Under the pieces are notes generated by a model, which saw only the letters and a program-made list of their open reading frames with translations, was not told the origin of the DNA and searched no databases. 64,000 bases of DNA from Cronobacter universalis NCTC 9529. Lineage in GTDB: Bacteria > Pseudomonadota > Gammaproteobacteria > Enterobacterales > Enterobacteriaceae. Both the position numbers and the translations under genes were made by a program. Of this stretch, positions 10,187 to 22,119 are shown in pieces. Positions within the stretch are counted from its first letter, which is position 1. Each line of letters begins with the position of its first letter. The stretch is from the NCBI RefSeq assembly GCF_001277175.1, contig NZ_CP012257.1, positions 3,534,001 through 3,598,000 on the forward strand, in the 5' to 3' direction.

Positions 10187-11434
10187 GTGAAGAGTTATCT
10201 GGTTGGTGGTGCGGTGCGTGATGCCCTGTTAGGGTTGCCGGTAAAGGACAGAGACTGGGTGGTCGTGGGCGCCACGCCCGCCCGTATGCTGGCGCTTGGG
10301 TATCAGCAGGTCGGCAAAGATTTTCCGGTGTTCCTGCACCCGCAAACCCACGAAGAGTACGCGCTGGCGCGCACCGAGCGGAAATCCGGCCAGGGATATA
10401 CCGGCTTTACCTGCTATGCCGCGCCGGACGTGACGCTGGAGCAGGATTTACAGCGCCGCGATCTCACCATTAACGCCATCGCTCAGGACGACTGCGGCGA
10501 ATTTATCGATCCTTACCACGGCCGCGACGATTTAAAAGCGCGCCTGCTGCGCCACGTCTCGCCCGCGTTTAACGAAGATCCGCTGCGCGTGCTGCGCGTG
10601 GCCCGCTTCGCCGCGCGTTACGCGCATCTCGGGTTTCGCATCGCGCCGGAGACGCTTTCGCTGATGCGCGAGATGGCGGAGAACGGCGAACTGGAGCATC
10701 TGACGGCGGAGCGCGTCTGGAAAGAGACCGAAAGCGCGCTCACCACCCGCAACCCGCAAATCTACTTCCTGATGCTGCGCGAGTGCGGCGCGCTGAAAGC
10801 GCTGTTCCCGGAAGTCGATAAACTGTTCGGCGTTCCGGCGCCCGCCAAGTGGCACCCGGAAATCGACACCGGTATCCATACGCTGATGACGCTCGCCATG
10901 GCCGCGATGCTAAGCCCGGCGGTAGACGTGCGCTTTGCCGCGCTGTGTCACGATCTCGGCAAAGGGCTGACGCCGCCGCATCTCTGGCCGCGCCATCACG
11001 GCCACGGCCCGGCGGGCGTGCGGCTGGTGGCGCAGGTTTGCGAGCGGCTGCGCGTGCCGAATGATATTCGCGATCTCGCGAAGCTGGTGGCCGAGTTCCA
11101 TGACCTGATCCACACCTTCCCGATACTCAAGCCGCGCACCATTGTGGGCCTGTTTGATTCGATAGACGCCTGGCGCAAGCCGCAGCGCGTTGAGCAGATT
11201 GCCATTACCAGCGAGGCCGACGTGCGCGGGCGCACCGGCTTTGAAGCGAAAGATTATCCGCAGGCGCGGCTATTGCGCGAAGCGTGGGAGGTGGCGCGAG
11301 CGGTGTCGCCAAAAGAGGTGGTGGAAGCGGGCTTCACCGGCCCGGCGATCCGGGAAGAGCTGACAAAACGGCGTATTCGCGCGGTGGCGGCCTGGAAGGA
11401 AGAACGCTGCCCCCAGCCAGCGGCTGAGGGCTAA
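10187..11434 (+). CDS. cca: CCA-adding tRNA nucleotidyltransferase with HD domain
   Basis: A 415-residue multifunctional enzyme (E. coli 412 aa) that adds or repairs the 3' CCA of tRNAs and carries phosphohydrolase activity. The class II nucleotidyltransferase signature [12 protein letters not shown] is followed by the catalytic DRDW pair. The HD domain appears as [14 protein letters not shown] in the C-terminal half. The GTG at 10187 is chosen because GGAG at 10175-10178 sits 8 bases upstream and the E. coli protein begins at the same place; a GTG at 10178 would overlap that ribosome-binding site. Confidence 0.95.
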   Translation: MKSYLVGGAVRDALLGLPVKDRDWVVVGATPARMLALGYQQVGKDFPVFLHPQTHEEYALARTERKSGQGYTGFTCYAAPDVTLEQDLQRRDLTINAIAQDDCGEFIDPYHGRDDLKARLLRHVSPAFNEDPLRVLRVARFAARYAHLGFRIAPETLSLMREMAENGELEHLTAERVWKETESALTTRNPQIYFLMLRECGALKALFPEVDKLFGVPAPAKWHPEIDTGIHTLMTLAMAAMLSPAVDVRFAALCHDLGKGLTPPHLWPRHHGHGPAGVRLVAQVCERLRVPNDIRDLAKLVAEFHDLIHTFPILKPRTIVGLFDSIDAWRKPQRVEQIAITSEADVRGRTGFEAKDYPQARLLREAWEVARAVSPKEVVEAGFTGPAIREELTKRRIRAVAAWKEERCPQPAAEG

Positions 11435-11439
11435 GACGT

Positions 11440-12258
11440 TTACATGAAGACCGCGAAAACGGCGGCGGCAACGATGAAACGGTAAATAGCGAAAGGAATA
11501 AAAGAGATACGTTTGATGATGTGCAGGAAGGTTTTGATCGCCACCAGCGCCACGACGAAGGCAGTGACAAAACCGACCGCGAACATCGGCAGATCCGCCA
11601 TCGTCAGAAAACCCATGCTCTTATAGAGATCGAGCGCCGTGGCGCCCATCATCATCGGCACGGCGAGCAGGAACGAGAACTCAGAGGCCGCGTAACGGCT
11701 CACGCCCACCAGCATACCGCCGGAAATCGTGGCCCCGGAACGCGAGAAACCCGGCCACAGCGCGAGACACTGAAAACAGCCGATAAAAAACGCCTGGCGG
11801 TAGGTCATATCGTCAAGCCCTGGCGCCTTCGGCTCTTTCGGTTTCAGCACTTCAGCGATAATCAGCAGCACGCCGCCGACCACCAGCGCATACATCACGT
11901 TAATCGGGTTAAACAGCGATTTGATGAAATCGTGGAACACCAGGCCGAGCACCACCGCCGGCACCATACCGAGCAGAATGTGGATAAGTGAAAGGCGGCT
12001 TTTGCCGAGCCCCTCATGCGGCGGGTGCCCGAAGTGGATGCCGATGAGTCCGAACAGGCGACGCCAGAACATCACGACGACCGCCAGAATGGAGCCTAAC
12101 TGGATAACCACTTCGAATGTCTTCGCGGTATCGCCTTCAAACCCCAGCAGGTGGCCCACGATAATCATATGGCCGGTGCTGGAGACCGGCAGGAATTCGG
12201 TGAGTCCTTCTACAATGCCCAGGATCGCCGCCACCAGCAGCGAGTGCATATCAGTCAT
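11440..12258 (-). CDS. uppP: Undecaprenyl-diphosphate phosphatase
   Basis: A 272-residue polytopic inner-membrane protein (BacA/UppP) that dephosphorylates undecaprenyl pyrophosphate so the lipid carrier can be reused for peptidoglycan and other envelope polymers. The two conserved motifs are present: [14 protein letters not shown] near residue 17 and [13 protein letters not shown] near residue 170. The ATG at 12258 matches the E. coli start MSDMHSLL. The gene is convergent with cca, with 5 bp between the ends, and follows folB behind a strong terminator. Confidence 0.97.
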   Translation of the reverse strand: MTDMHSLLVAAILGIVEGLTEFLPVSSTGHMIIVGHLLGFEGDTAKTFEVVIQLGSILAVVVMFWRRLFGLIGIHFGHPPHEGLGKSRLSLIHILLGMVPAVVLGLVFHDFIKSLFNPINVMYALVVGGVLLIIAEVLKPKEPKAPGLDDMTYRQAFFIGCFQCLALWPGFSRSGATISGGMLVGVSRYAASEFSFLLAVPMMMGATALDLYKSMGFLTMADLPMFAVGFVTAFVVALVAIKTFLHIIKRISFIPFAIYRFIVAAAVFAVFM

Positions 12259-12291
12259 TCAGTAAACCCTCGTACCCCAAAAATAAGCGCT

Positions 12292-12322
12292 AAAAAACGC
12301 GGCCGTCAGCGCAACGGCCGCG
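12292..12322 (-). terminator. Terminator of folB
   Basis: The stem CGCGGCCGT / ACGGCCGCG (12298-12306 and 12314-12322) is followed on the minus strand by six T. It separates folB from uppP. Confidence 0.8.
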
Positions 12323-12384
12323 CAAGTTCCTGCATTATGACCGGTATACCCGGGTTTGGTTTAATCATTATGAATTTAAATGTT

Positions 12385-12744
12385 TTAATTCGGATTATTG
12401 CTACGCTCAATCATAACGCCGACATTCGCGGCCTGCGCCACCGCGCCTGGCTTGCTTAATTTGATGCGTACCCAGGGAGCGTTGAAGCGCGTCAGAATGA
12501 TCTCAGCCACCTCTTCCGCCACCCGCTCCACCAGCGCGAAACGGCCGTTGCCGACATGCTCCAGCACCGCCTGGGTGACGTCGGCGTAGCTCAGACAGTC
12601 GCGCACGTCGTCGCTCGCCGCCGCCGCCCGGTTATCCCAGCCGATTTCGATATCGAACACGAGTTTCTGCTCGATGGTCTGTTCCCAGTCGTAAACGCCA
12701 ATAGTGGTGATTACCGAAAGTTGCTCTATAAATACTATGTCCAT
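12385..12744 (-). CDS. folB: Dihydroneopterin aldolase
   Basis: A 119-residue folate-pathway enzyme that converts 7,8-dihydroneopterin to 6-hydroxymethyl-dihydropterin and glycolaldehyde. The N-terminus ([20 protein letters not shown]) and the active-site region LSYADV are the same as in E. coli FolB (122 aa), and KLSKPGAV near the C-terminus carries the catalytic lysine region. The ATG at 12744 is chosen by this match. It is divergent from plsY, with 107 bp between the starts. Confidence 0.95.
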   Translation of the reverse strand: MDIVFIEQLSVITTIGVYDWEQTIEQKLVFDIEIGWDNRAAAASDDVRDCLSYADVTQAVLEHVGNGRFALVERVAEEVAEIILTRFNAPWVRIKLSKPGAVAQAANVGVMIERSNNPN

Positions 12745-12851
12745 CACGGCCCTGCCTGTTTTTAGCCCAGCCGGATACCACTTCCGGCAAAATATGCGTA
12801 TTATCCACAGATGCAGAGAATACAACGACATTTTCACAACGGAACAGCGTT

Positions 12852-13469
12852 ATGAGTGCAATCGCGCCTGGAATGATCCTCCTCGCGTACCTTTGCGGCT
12901 CGATCTCCAGCGCCATTCTGGTCTGCCGCATCGCAGGTCTCCCCGACCCTCGTGACAGCGGTTCCGGCAACCCCGGAGCGACCAACGTCCTGCGAATTGG
13001 CGGCAAGGGAGCAGCCCTGGCGGTACTGATATTCGACGTGCTGAAAGGCATGCTGCCGGTCTGGGGCGCGTATGCGCTGGGCGTGACGCCATTCTGGCTG
13101 GGGCTTATCGCCATCGCCGCCTGTCTGGGCCATATCTGGCCGGTCTTTTTCCATTTTCGCGGCGGTAAAGGCGTGGCGACGGCGTTTGGCGCGATTGCGC
13201 CTATCGGCTGGGATCTTACCGGCGTGATGGCGGGAACCTGGTTTCTGACGGTGTTACTGAGCGGCTATTCATCGCTGGGCGCGATCGTCAGCGCGCTGGT
13301 GGCGCCGTTTTATGTCTGGTGGTTTAAACCGCAATTCACGTTCCCGGTGGCGATGCTCTCCTGTCTTATCCTGCTGCGTCATCACGATAATATTCAGCGC
13401 CTGTGGCGCGGCCAGGAAAGCAAAATCTGGAGCCGGTTTCGCAAAAAGCGGCCACAAAAAAAGGAGTGA
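12852..13469 (+). CDS. plsY: Glycerol-3-phosphate acyltransferase PlsY
   Basis: A 205-residue inner-membrane enzyme that acylates glycerol 3-phosphate with acyl-phosphate in phospholipid synthesis. The conserved loops are visible: [11 protein letters not shown] (around residue 38), [17 protein letters not shown] (around 94-110) and the C-terminal [11 protein letters not shown]. Five membrane segments are likely. The stop codon lies inside the first arm of the downstream terminator hairpin. Confidence 0.95.
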   Translation: MSAIAPGMILLAYLCGSISSAILVCRIAGLPDPRDSGSGNPGATNVLRIGGKGAALAVLIFDVLKGMLPVWGAYALGVTPFWLGLIAIAACLGHIWPVFFHFRGGKGVATAFGAIAPIGWDLTGVMAGTWFLTVLLSGYSSLGAIVSALVAPFYVWWFKPQFTFPVAMLSCLILLRHHDNIQRLWRGQESKIWSRFRKKRPQKKE

Positions 13470-13484
13470 TGATTCACTCCTTTT
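13459..13484. terminator. Bidirectional terminator between plsY and tsaD
   Basis: The 10-bp stem AAAAGGAGTG / CACTCCTTTT has T-rich sequence on both sides (TTTTCTTT on plus, seven T on minus), so it can end both convergent genes. It contains the plsY stop. Confidence 0.85.
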
Positions 13485-13505
13485 CTTTATGGCTTTTCTG
13501 ACGCG

Positions 13506-14983
<1,478 letters not shown>

Positions 14984-14988
14984 TTCCT

Positions 14989-15007
14989 CAGGGGATATCC
15001 TCCCCTG
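14989..15007 (+). terminator. Attenuating hairpin between rpsU and dnaG
   Basis: CAGGGGA / TCCCCTG form a 7-bp stem 6 bases after the rpsU stop, without a long T-run. A leaky terminator at this place in E. coli keeps DnaG levels far below S21, and the same role is inferred here. Confidence 0.65.
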
Positions 15008-15095
15008 AAACAGACAGAGTAGTAGTTGTAGAGGCCGTGCTTCCGAAAGGAATGCGCGGCTTATTCTCGTTTATGGGCTGATAAAAACGGGGCTT

Positions 15096-16841
15096 ATGGC
15101 TGGACGAATCCCACGTGTCTTTATCAATGATCTGCTGGCTCGCACCGATATCGTCGACCTGATAGACGCACGGGTAAAGCTCAAGAAGCAGGGCAAGAAC
15201 TACCACGCGTGTTGTCCCTTCCATAATGAAAAAACCCCCTCTTTCACCGTAAACGGCGAAAAACAGTTTTATCACTGCTTCGGTTGCGGCGCGCACGGCA
15301 ACGCTATCGACTTCCTGATGAATTACGACAAGCTCGAATTCGTCGAGACCGTCGAAGAGCTGGCGGCGATGCATAATCTGGAAGTGCCGTTCGAAGCGGG
15401 TAGCGGACCGACGCAAATAGAGCGTCATCAGCGGCAAACGCTCTATGAACTGCTGGACGGGCTGAACGGTTTTTATCGTCAGGCGTTACAGGCGCAGAGC
15501 GGCGAGCCAGCGCGGCACTATCTCGCAAAGCGCGGGCTGAGCGACTCGGTCATTGAACGTTTCGCGATTGGCTACGCGCCGCCGGGCTGGGACAACGCGC
15601 TCAAGCGTTTTGGCAACAACAGCGAAAACCGCAAGTCGCTTATCGACGCCGGCATGCTGGTGACCAACGATAACGGCCGCAGTTACGACCGCTTTCGCGA
15701 GCGGGTGATGTTCCCCATCCGCGACAAGCGCGGGCGAGTGATAGGCTTTGGCGGCCGCGTGTTAGGCGATGCGCTGCCAAAATACTTAAACTCCCCGGAA
15801 ACCGATATTTTCCATAAGGGCCGCCAGCTGTATGGCCTTTATGAAGTGCAGCAAAGCGATCCGAATCCGCAGCGCCTTCTGGTAGTGGAAGGCTATATGG
15901 ACGTCGTGGCGCTGGCGCAGTACGACATCAACTATGCGGTCGCCTCGCTCGGCACCGCGACCACGGCAGAGCATATCCAGATGCTCTTTCGTGCCACGAA
16001 CACCGTGATTTGCTGTTACGACGGCGACAGAGCAGGCAGAAGCGCCGCGTGGCGCGCGCTGGAAACCGCGCTGCCTTACATGACGGACGGACGTCAGCTA
16101 CGCTTTATGTTTCTGCCCGATGGCGAAGACCCGGATACGCTGGTTCGCAAGGAAGGCAAAGCGGCGTTCGAGGCGCGTATGGAGCAGGCTCAGCCGCTCT
16201 CGACGTTCCTGTTCAACAGCCTGCTGCCGCAGGTGGATTTGAGCACGCCGGACGGGCGCGCGCAGCTCAGCACGCTGGCGCTGCCGTTAATCAGCCAGGT
16301 GCCGGGCGAGACGCTGCGCATCTATCTGCGCCAGGAGTTAGGCAACAAGCTCGGAATTCTGGATGACAGCCAGCTTGAGCGGTTGATGACCCGGCAGGCA
16401 GATAATTCGCAAACGCGGCCCGCGCCGACGCTAAAGCGCACAACCATGCGTATACTGATAGGATTATTAGTCCAGAATCCTGAGCTGGCGCCCCTGGTGC
16501 CCTCGCTGGCGGCGTTAGATAAAACAAAGCTGCCAGGACTGGAGCTCTTTTCGGAGCTGGTCAATACTTGTCTTTCGCAGCCTGGTCTGACCACCGGGCA
16601 GTTGCTCGAACATTATCGCGGAACAAAAGAAGCCGCTACCCTTGAAAAACTCTCAACGTGGGACGATATAGCAGATAAGGATATCGCAGAGAAAACGTTC
16701 ACCGACGCGCTGGACCATATGTTTGATTCCGTGCTGGAGTTGAGACTAACAGAACTAATCGCCCGCTCGCGCACCCAAGGACTTAGCGCGGCGGAGCGCG
16801 AAGAAGTGCGCATCATTACCGAGGCGCGCGCAAAGAAATAA
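15096..16841 (+). CDS. dnaG: DNA primase
   Basis: A 581-residue primase (same length as E. coli) that makes RNA primers for replication. The N-terminal zinc-binding domain shows C40, H43, C61 and C64. The TOPRIM core follows with VVEGYMDVV (catalytic Glu) and CYDGDRAGR (Asp pair). The C-terminal helicase-binding domain ends with EREEVRIITEARAKK. It lies between rpsU and rpoD, with hairpins and leaders that uncouple expression of the three genes. Confidence 0.98.
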   Translation: MAGRIPRVFINDLLARTDIVDLIDARVKLKKQGKNYHACCPFHNEKTPSFTVNGEKQFYHCFGCGAHGNAIDFLMNYDKLEFVETVEELAAMHNLEVPFEAGSGPTQIERHQRQTLYELLDGLNGFYRQALQAQSGEPARHYLAKRGLSDSVIERFAIGYAPPGWDNALKRFGNNSENRKSLIDAGMLVTNDNGRSYDRFRERVMFPIRDKRGRVIGFGGRVLGDALPKYLNSPETDIFHKGRQLYGLYEVQQSDPNPQRLLVVEGYMDVVALAQYDINYAVASLGTATTAEHIQMLFRATNTVICCYDGDRAGRSAAWRALETALPYMTDGRQLRFMFLPDGEDPDTLVRKEGKAAFEARMEQAQPLSTFLFNSLLPQVDLSTPDGRAQLSTLALPLISQVPGETLRIYLRQELGNKLGILDDSQLERLMTRQADNSQTRPAPTLKRTTMRILIGLLVQNPELAPLVPSLAALDKTKLPGLELFSELVNTCLSQPGLTTGQLLEHYRGTKEAATLEKLSTWDDIADKDIAEKTFTDALDHMFDSVLELRLTELIARSRTQGLSAAEREEVRIITEARAKK

Positions 16842-17080
16842 ATTCCGCGGCTTAATTGCCGATTGATGATCGGGTGCACCCGAGAGCCGCACTGCCGGGC
16901 AGCGGCAATAAGAAAACAGCCCGCACCGCCCTGTGGTTTTATATCGCTGTCGAAGCGTTCAGGCACTCAAGAGACGCCGTCGCTTGCAACATGTTGTGAT
17001 ATGAAATCCGGGGCATACGTTATTGTTGGCGGCAACGCCTACCGACACCAACCTCATGAAATAAGTGTGGATACCGTCTT

Positions 17081-18925
<1,845 letters not shown>

Positions 18926-18945
18926 TCGTCTCTGGTAACGCATTT

Positions 18946-18973
18946 AAAAAGCCCTCTTCGGAGGGCTTTTTTA
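18946..18973 (+). terminator. Terminator of the rpsU-dnaG-rpoD operon
   Basis: A stem of AAAAAGCCCTC / GAGGGCTTTTT around a TTCG loop, with a run of T on the plus strand, begins about 20 bases after rpoD. Confidence 0.9.
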
Positions 18974-19167
18974 TTGGCGGCAGGGATAACCGCAGCGGCC
19001 ATTCTACGGTGCTTCTCAACAAGTTGTCCTGAAACGATAAATCACCGTGATGTGCGTGGATTAATCAGCAAAAACAATTTGTCATAATTATGGATTCTGA
19101 GTAATTTGCTGGGAGATTTTGCGTATAAAAATGAACCATCGCGTTGATAACACTGCAAGGACCCGGG

Positions 19168-19587
19168 ATGAACAAGTCGCTGTTATTTATGACATGCGTT
19201 TTACTGGCCGGATGCGCCAGCCAGCCGCCAAAAAGCCAGGTAACGCCGCTCGCGCCAGCGCCCGCTCCGGTCGCCGCCTCGCAGCCTGCGCAACAGGCAC
19301 CTGAGAACCAACCTTTCGCCGCTACCTCTGAAAGCACCAACAGCATGGCGACCTGCCGTAAAGAGCTCGACGCGCTCAAACACTACGGCCCGAAAACCTA
19401 CAGCCGCTACGCCGCTGAAATGGACGCGTTGTCCGCGAAAACGGGTAAATATCTGGCGCTGAAAGACGGGATGACACCAGAGCTGAACGACATCGTTATT
19501 ACGATGTATCAGTCGCAAATCAAAACGCTCTGCTTCCGCATCCAGTCGTCGCTCGGTAAGCTGATTATTGAACAGGCCGGCGGCTAA
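19168..19587 (+). CDS. Small predicted lipoprotein of unknown function
   Basis: A 139-residue protein with a clear lipoprotein signal: MNKSLLFMTCVLLAGC, with lipobox LAGC and Cys16 as the lipidated residue. Residues 17-60 are rich in Ala, Pro and Gln, typical of an exposed linker. The remaining 80 residues contain two Cys (in MATCRKEL and TLCFRIQ) that could form a disulfide in the periplasm. Residue 17 is Ala rather than Asp, so outer-membrane sorting is expected. It lies between rpoD and mug. I do not recognise a named family. Confidence 0.8.
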   Translation: MNKSLLFMTCVLLAGCASQPPKSQVTPLAPAPAPVAASQPAQQAPENQPFAATSESTNSMATCRKELDALKHYGPKTYSRYAAEMDALSAKTGKYLALKDGMTPELNDIVITMYQSQIKTLCFRIQSSLGKLIIEQAGG

Positions 19588-19608
19588 GCCACCTGCCCTC
19601 TTGATACG

Positions 19609-19638
19609 ATAACGGCGCGGCGAAAGTTGCGCCGTTAT
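19609..19638. terminator. Bidirectional hairpin between the lipoprotein gene and mug
   Basis: A 10-bp perfect stem ATAACGGCGC / GCGCCGTTAT with a 10-base loop lies between the two convergent stops. Confidence 0.7.
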
Positions 19639-19639
19639 G

Positions 19640-20146
19640 CTATCTGCCGCGCGCCACCAGCGCGTCGTCGAGTTCCCGGTAGGCTTCCACCAGCTTATCA
19701 AGCGAGGCGCGATTCAGGCCGCTCGGGTTGGGCAGCACCCAAATCTCCGTCTTGCCGATTTTCAGCTTCTGTTTACCCCACTTCACGCCGCGCTGGCTGA
19801 ACGCCTGCTCATACGCTTTTTTGCCCAGTACCGCGAGCGCATCCGGCTGGAAATCTTCGATTTTTTTAATCAGATTACGCCCGCCTTCATGCAGCTCTTT
19901 TACGTCCACTTCGTTAGCCTGCACCGTCGGGCGCTCCACCAGCTTCGTGATGCCACAGCGCGTATCCAGCAGATGGCGCTCTTCCTCAGGCTTCAGCTGG
20001 CGCTCCGTGAACCCCGCCAGATGGATAACTTTCCAGAAGCGATTGCCAGGATGCGCAAAGTGAAACCCCGTATGCGCCGACGACTTCCCCGGATTGATCC
20101 CGCAAAAGACCACCCGCAGACCCGGCTCAAGAATATCGTTAATCAC
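19640..20146 (-). CDS. mug: G/U mismatch-specific DNA glycosylase Mug
   Basis: A 168-residue uracil-DNA glycosylase superfamily protein, collinear with E. coli Mug (168 aa). It removes uracil and ethenocytosine opposite guanine. The active-site motif GINPG is at residues 16-20, and the intercalation and recognition loop appears as NPSG around residue 140. It is convergent with the lipoprotein gene and lies beside ileX, as in E. coli. Confidence 0.95.
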   Translation of the reverse strand: MINDILEPGLRVVFCGINPGKSSAHTGFHFAHPGNRFWKVIHLAGFTERQLKPEEERHLLDTRCGITKLVERPTVQANEVDVKELHEGGRNLIKKIEDFQPDALAVLGKKAYEQAFSQRGVKWGKQKLKIGKTEIWVLPNPSGLNRASLDKLVEAYRELDDALVARGR

Positions 20147-20255
20147 GTACTCTCCTGTTAACTCTCGGATCTGTAAAGTATAAAGCCTTACGCCGCGCTT
20201 GCTTACAAATTCAGCAGCCGCGACGCCGAGACTGGATTGGCGCCGCCAGTTACTT

Positions 20256-20261
20256 TATAAT
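20256..20261 (+). promoter_or_regulatory. Minus-10 element for ileX
   Basis: TATAAT lies 10 bp before the tRNA. A weak minus-35 candidate, TGGATT at 20233-20238, is spaced 17 bp away. Confidence 0.6.
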
Positions 20262-20271
20262 CCAGCGCCAC

Positions 20272-20347
20272 GGCCCCTTAGCTCAGTGGTTAGAGCAGGC
20301 GACTCATAATCGCTTGGTCGTTGGTTCAAACCCAACAGGGGCCACCA
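20272..20347 (+). tRNA. ileX: tRNA-Ile2 with CAU anticodon
   Basis: A 76-nt tRNA with a 7-bp acceptor stem GGCCCCT / AGGGGCC, encoded CCA, GGTTCAAACCC T-arm and anticodon CAT at 20305-20307. It is almost identical to E. coli ileX, which also lies next to mug, so the CAU anticodon should be lysidine-modified to read AUA rather than serving as tRNA-Met. Its 3' end is the attachment site of the prophage block and remains intact at attL. Confidence 0.96.
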
Positions 20348-20356
20348 AATTTTAGC
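20339..20356. repeat. attL core of the prophage block
   Basis: The 18 bases GGGCCACCAAATTTTAGC cover the last 9 bases of ileX and 9 bases beyond. The same 18 bases recur at 42581-42598. Similarity continues imperfectly through the hairpins that follow both copies. Confidence 0.9.
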
Positions 20357-20373
20357 TTTAAAATCAAATAATT

Positions 20374-20400
20374 AAGCCACTCGAAAGAGTGGCTTTTTTG
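20374..20400 (+). terminator. Phage-supplied terminator for ileX
   Basis: A stem AAGCCACTC / GAGTGGCTT with loop GAAA and six T. It resembles the hairpin after attR, so integration gave the tRNA a replacement terminator. Confidence 0.85.
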
Positions 20401-20415
20401 TTGGCTACTTGATGA

Positions 20416-20437
20416 GTGTCGCAAAAGTGTCGCATGA
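20416..20437 (+). repeat. Tandem 11-bp repeat, possible integrase arm sites
   Basis: GTGTCGCAAAA is followed directly by GTGTCGCATGA, about 60 bp inside attL. Paired short direct repeats near the core are typical of integrase arm-type sites; that role is inferred. Confidence 0.45.
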
Positions 20438-20471
20438 GAATTTTGACGCAACCCTGCCTGGAGGAGGGTAT

Positions 20472-21248
20472 TCACTTAGGAAAATGGTGGCGGGCCTGAG
20501 ACGCGTTCACTGTATTGACATATTTAGCGATAGATTTACGCTCGTGCTCATTGCCTGATTTTGCAAATGCCTGTATGAAGAGCATCATCCTTTCCGACTC
20601 AACTTTTAAGTGCTGATGCCCCAGCTCCAGATTAAATACTGAAATTTTTGCGGCTGGACTTTGGGTTTTTGAGGCATTTAACTCATAGCGCGATTTTCTC
20701 AGCGCCTTACAGAGCACGTCAAAATGCTGGTTTAGTGTAACCAGACTCTTGCAAGAAAGAATAATATCATCCATATAGACAGATACCGTGACGCATCCAG
20801 ATCGATGGAACGAATCGATAACATTTCCCGCATAAGAATTTTGCAAACAGAGTGTCGCCAGAACAGGTGATTGCGGATATCCATACGGAACAGCAAATTT
20901 ATGCCCAACAGCATTAGGAAGTCTAACTGTTGAAAGTTTTGCTATAAGTCTAGCTTTGTCATACGGTATGATTTTTTTTAGTTCACGCGTAACTCGGCTT
21001 TGCGATGTTGACTCAAAAAAACCTTTAATATCAATCAAGCAGAAGTAATTATTTCTTTTGTGTAACCTAGCAGCAGCAACATGCCCTCCATTTCTTAAAT
21101 GATAATAATACAATGGAAACCGCCAATTTTTCCGTATATACCGGTGCAGAGCGGAACCATATTTAATCATTTCTTCAGAAGGTATATGAACCCACTTGTT
21201 TTCTTTAAGAAGGAATTTGTGCTTCCACTTTTCCATCAGGAAATTCAT
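20472..21248 (-). CDS. Compact reverse transcriptase, putative phage-defence type
   Basis: A 258-residue protein with all core reverse-transcriptase motifs: CLIDIKGFFEST (Asp73), PYGYPQSPVLA (residues 121-131), YMDD (158-161), NASKTQ (Lys194) and a terminal LELGHQHL block. No extra N- or C-terminal domain is present, so it is shorter than most retron or Abi enzymes. Its start overlaps a small upstream reading frame by 44 bp, suggesting coupled translation, and the leader further upstream carries an unusual tandem repeat. It is cargo at the left end of the prophage. Family-level class (retron, UG/DRT or Abi) cannot be assigned by eye; the lack of an accompanying template and variable repeat pair argues against a diversity-generating element. 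Confidence 0.88.
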   Translation of the reverse strand: MNFLMEKWKHKFLLKENKWVHIPSEEMIKYGSALHRYIRKNWRFPLYYYHLRNGGHVAAARLHKRNNYFCLIDIKGFFESTSQSRVTRELKKIIPYDKARLIAKLSTVRLPNAVGHKFAVPYGYPQSPVLATLCLQNSYAGNVIDSFHRSGCVTVSVYMDDIILSCKSLVTLNQHFDVLCKALRKSRYELNASKTQSPAAKISVFNLELGHQHLKVESERMMLFIQAFAKSGNEHERKSIAKYVNTVNASQARHHFPK

Positions 21249-21390
21249 CCCAACTTAAGCAGCAATAGTTAAGGACTATGTGAAGGTAGCCGTTTGCTTT
21301 CTCAACGAAAGCGATTAACTCGTTGAGAAGCTCAAGGGTGAATTTAACACCCATGGCGAACTTCACTAAGCCAAACAGATATTTCTTCAT
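21205..21390 (-). CDS. Small protein upstream of the reverse transcriptase
   Basis: A 61-residue frame (MKKYLFGLVKFAMGVKF...) that overlaps the reverse transcriptase start by 44 bp. The ATG at 21390 is preferred over one 10 codons upstream because AGAGG lies 9-10 bases before it. The N-terminal half is amphipathic or hydrophobic; there is no recognised domain. It could be a partner protein, or just a leader frame inside a structured RNA that feeds ribosomes to the downstream gene. Confidence 0.5.
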   Translation of the reverse strand: MKKYLFGLVKFAMGVKFTLELLNELIAFVEKANGYLHIVLNYCCLSWDEFPDGKVEAQIPS

Positions 21391-21660
21391 GTTTGTTACC
21401 TCTGTACTATCCTGACGCATCTTAGCGCAAGCGCATAGTCCAAACTAAAATCCCAGGGAGTCCCAGGGAGTCCCAGGAGTCCCAGGAGTCCCAGGAGTCC
21501 CGGAGTCCCGGAGTCCCATATGTCGTATACGACGAGTGTACAGAGGGCCGGAGAAAACGGCTAACGTCAGGAAATGTAAGAATACACTGAACTTAAAAAC
21601 GTTTGCATCATATTTTCAGTTACCCCAATCGTCTCACATTATATTATTCTTTATAAAATA
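21391..21660 (-). ncRNA. Candidate structured leader RNA of the reverse transcriptase operon
   Basis: About 270 nt upstream of the operon have no convincing gene. On the minus strand, a TATAAT-like element near 21638-21646 is followed by the palindrome GTCGTATACGAC (21522-21533), the tandem GGGACTCC repeat array, and a GCGC-TT-GCGC hairpin (21425-21434). Many reverse-transcriptase defence systems have their template RNA at this position. The RNA itself is inferred; boundaries are approximate. Confidence 0.4.
21450..21517 (-). repeat. Tandem GGGACTCC repeat array with graded unit length
   Basis: Read on the plus strand the units are 10, 10, 9, 9, 9, 8 and 8 bases: ATCCCAGGGA, GTCCCAGGGA, three GTCCCAGGA and two GTCCCGGA, then a final GTCCC. 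On the minus strand the spacer between ACTCC and GGG grows from nothing to T to CT. No equal-length spacers exist, so it is not a CRISPR array. Confidence 0.9.
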
Positions 21661-22083
21661 ATGAGTTAAGTTATTCTGGCACACAAAAATCAGTAGTAAC
21701 AATCAGCCCTCCGCCTAATAAAAAAACAAATAATTTATTGAAATTCAATAGGCTAAAGAAAATCTGATTTTCTTATAAGATTCTTACAACTGAAAAACAG
21801 TGAAATTTCTTTCAATGTTTACAGTTTCGTTTTTCTGGCAGAGTCCCAGCGCTGGCGCGGCCTGGCGATATCATTTGTAAAAAAACAAAACTGAAAAATT
21901 TTTGCGATCCAAAACTTGCAGGCGGGTGCGGTGTAGTGCCGTTTTTGTCTGCGAACGTTTTATTTTGTGGGTCTGCGGCTGCGCCAGCGCAACGAGGCGG
22001 GCGGGATCTGTTTCAGGGGTGGCGGTGGGTGGTTTGCGCGCTGCGGGCGCTGTGGTGCGTTCTGGGTGGGTTAATGACAGGCA
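21661..22083. other. Gene-free AT-rich spacer and late-operon end
   Basis: I see no supported gene here. It is AT-rich up to 21840, then G-rich. One isolated copy of the repeat word GAGTCCCAG occurs at 21841-21849. A 69-codon plus-strand frame at 21902-22111 has low-complexity composition and runs through the terminator, so it is not called. Confidence 0.6.
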
Positions 22084-22109
22084 TAAAAAAGCCCGCGCAC
22101 TGGCGGGCT
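22084..22109 (-). terminator. Terminator of the left late operon
   Basis: AGCCCGC / GCGGGCT with a T-tract on the minus strand, 11 bases after the stop of the baseplate spike gene. Confidence 0.8.
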
Positions 22110-22119
22110 GATTTTCGGA

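Noticed and set aside
20272..20347. tRNA read as tRNA-Met because of the CAU anticodon
   Set aside because: The body matches E. coli ileX, including the GGCCCCT acceptor stem and its place beside mug, so it is the lysidine-type tRNA-Ile2.
20472..21248. Reverse transcriptase read as part of a diversity-generating retroelement
   Set aside because: The enzyme has the YMDD box, but its motif B is PQSP-like rather than SQ-type, and no template/variable repeat pair or target gene is seen nearby.
21450..21517. Tandem repeat read as a CRISPR array
   Set aside because: The units are 8-10 bp and contiguous, with no spacers and no cas genes.
21902..22111. 69-codon frame in the prophage spacer
   Set aside because: It has no ribosome-binding site, a Cys/Val/Arg-rich random composition, and it runs through the late-operon terminator.
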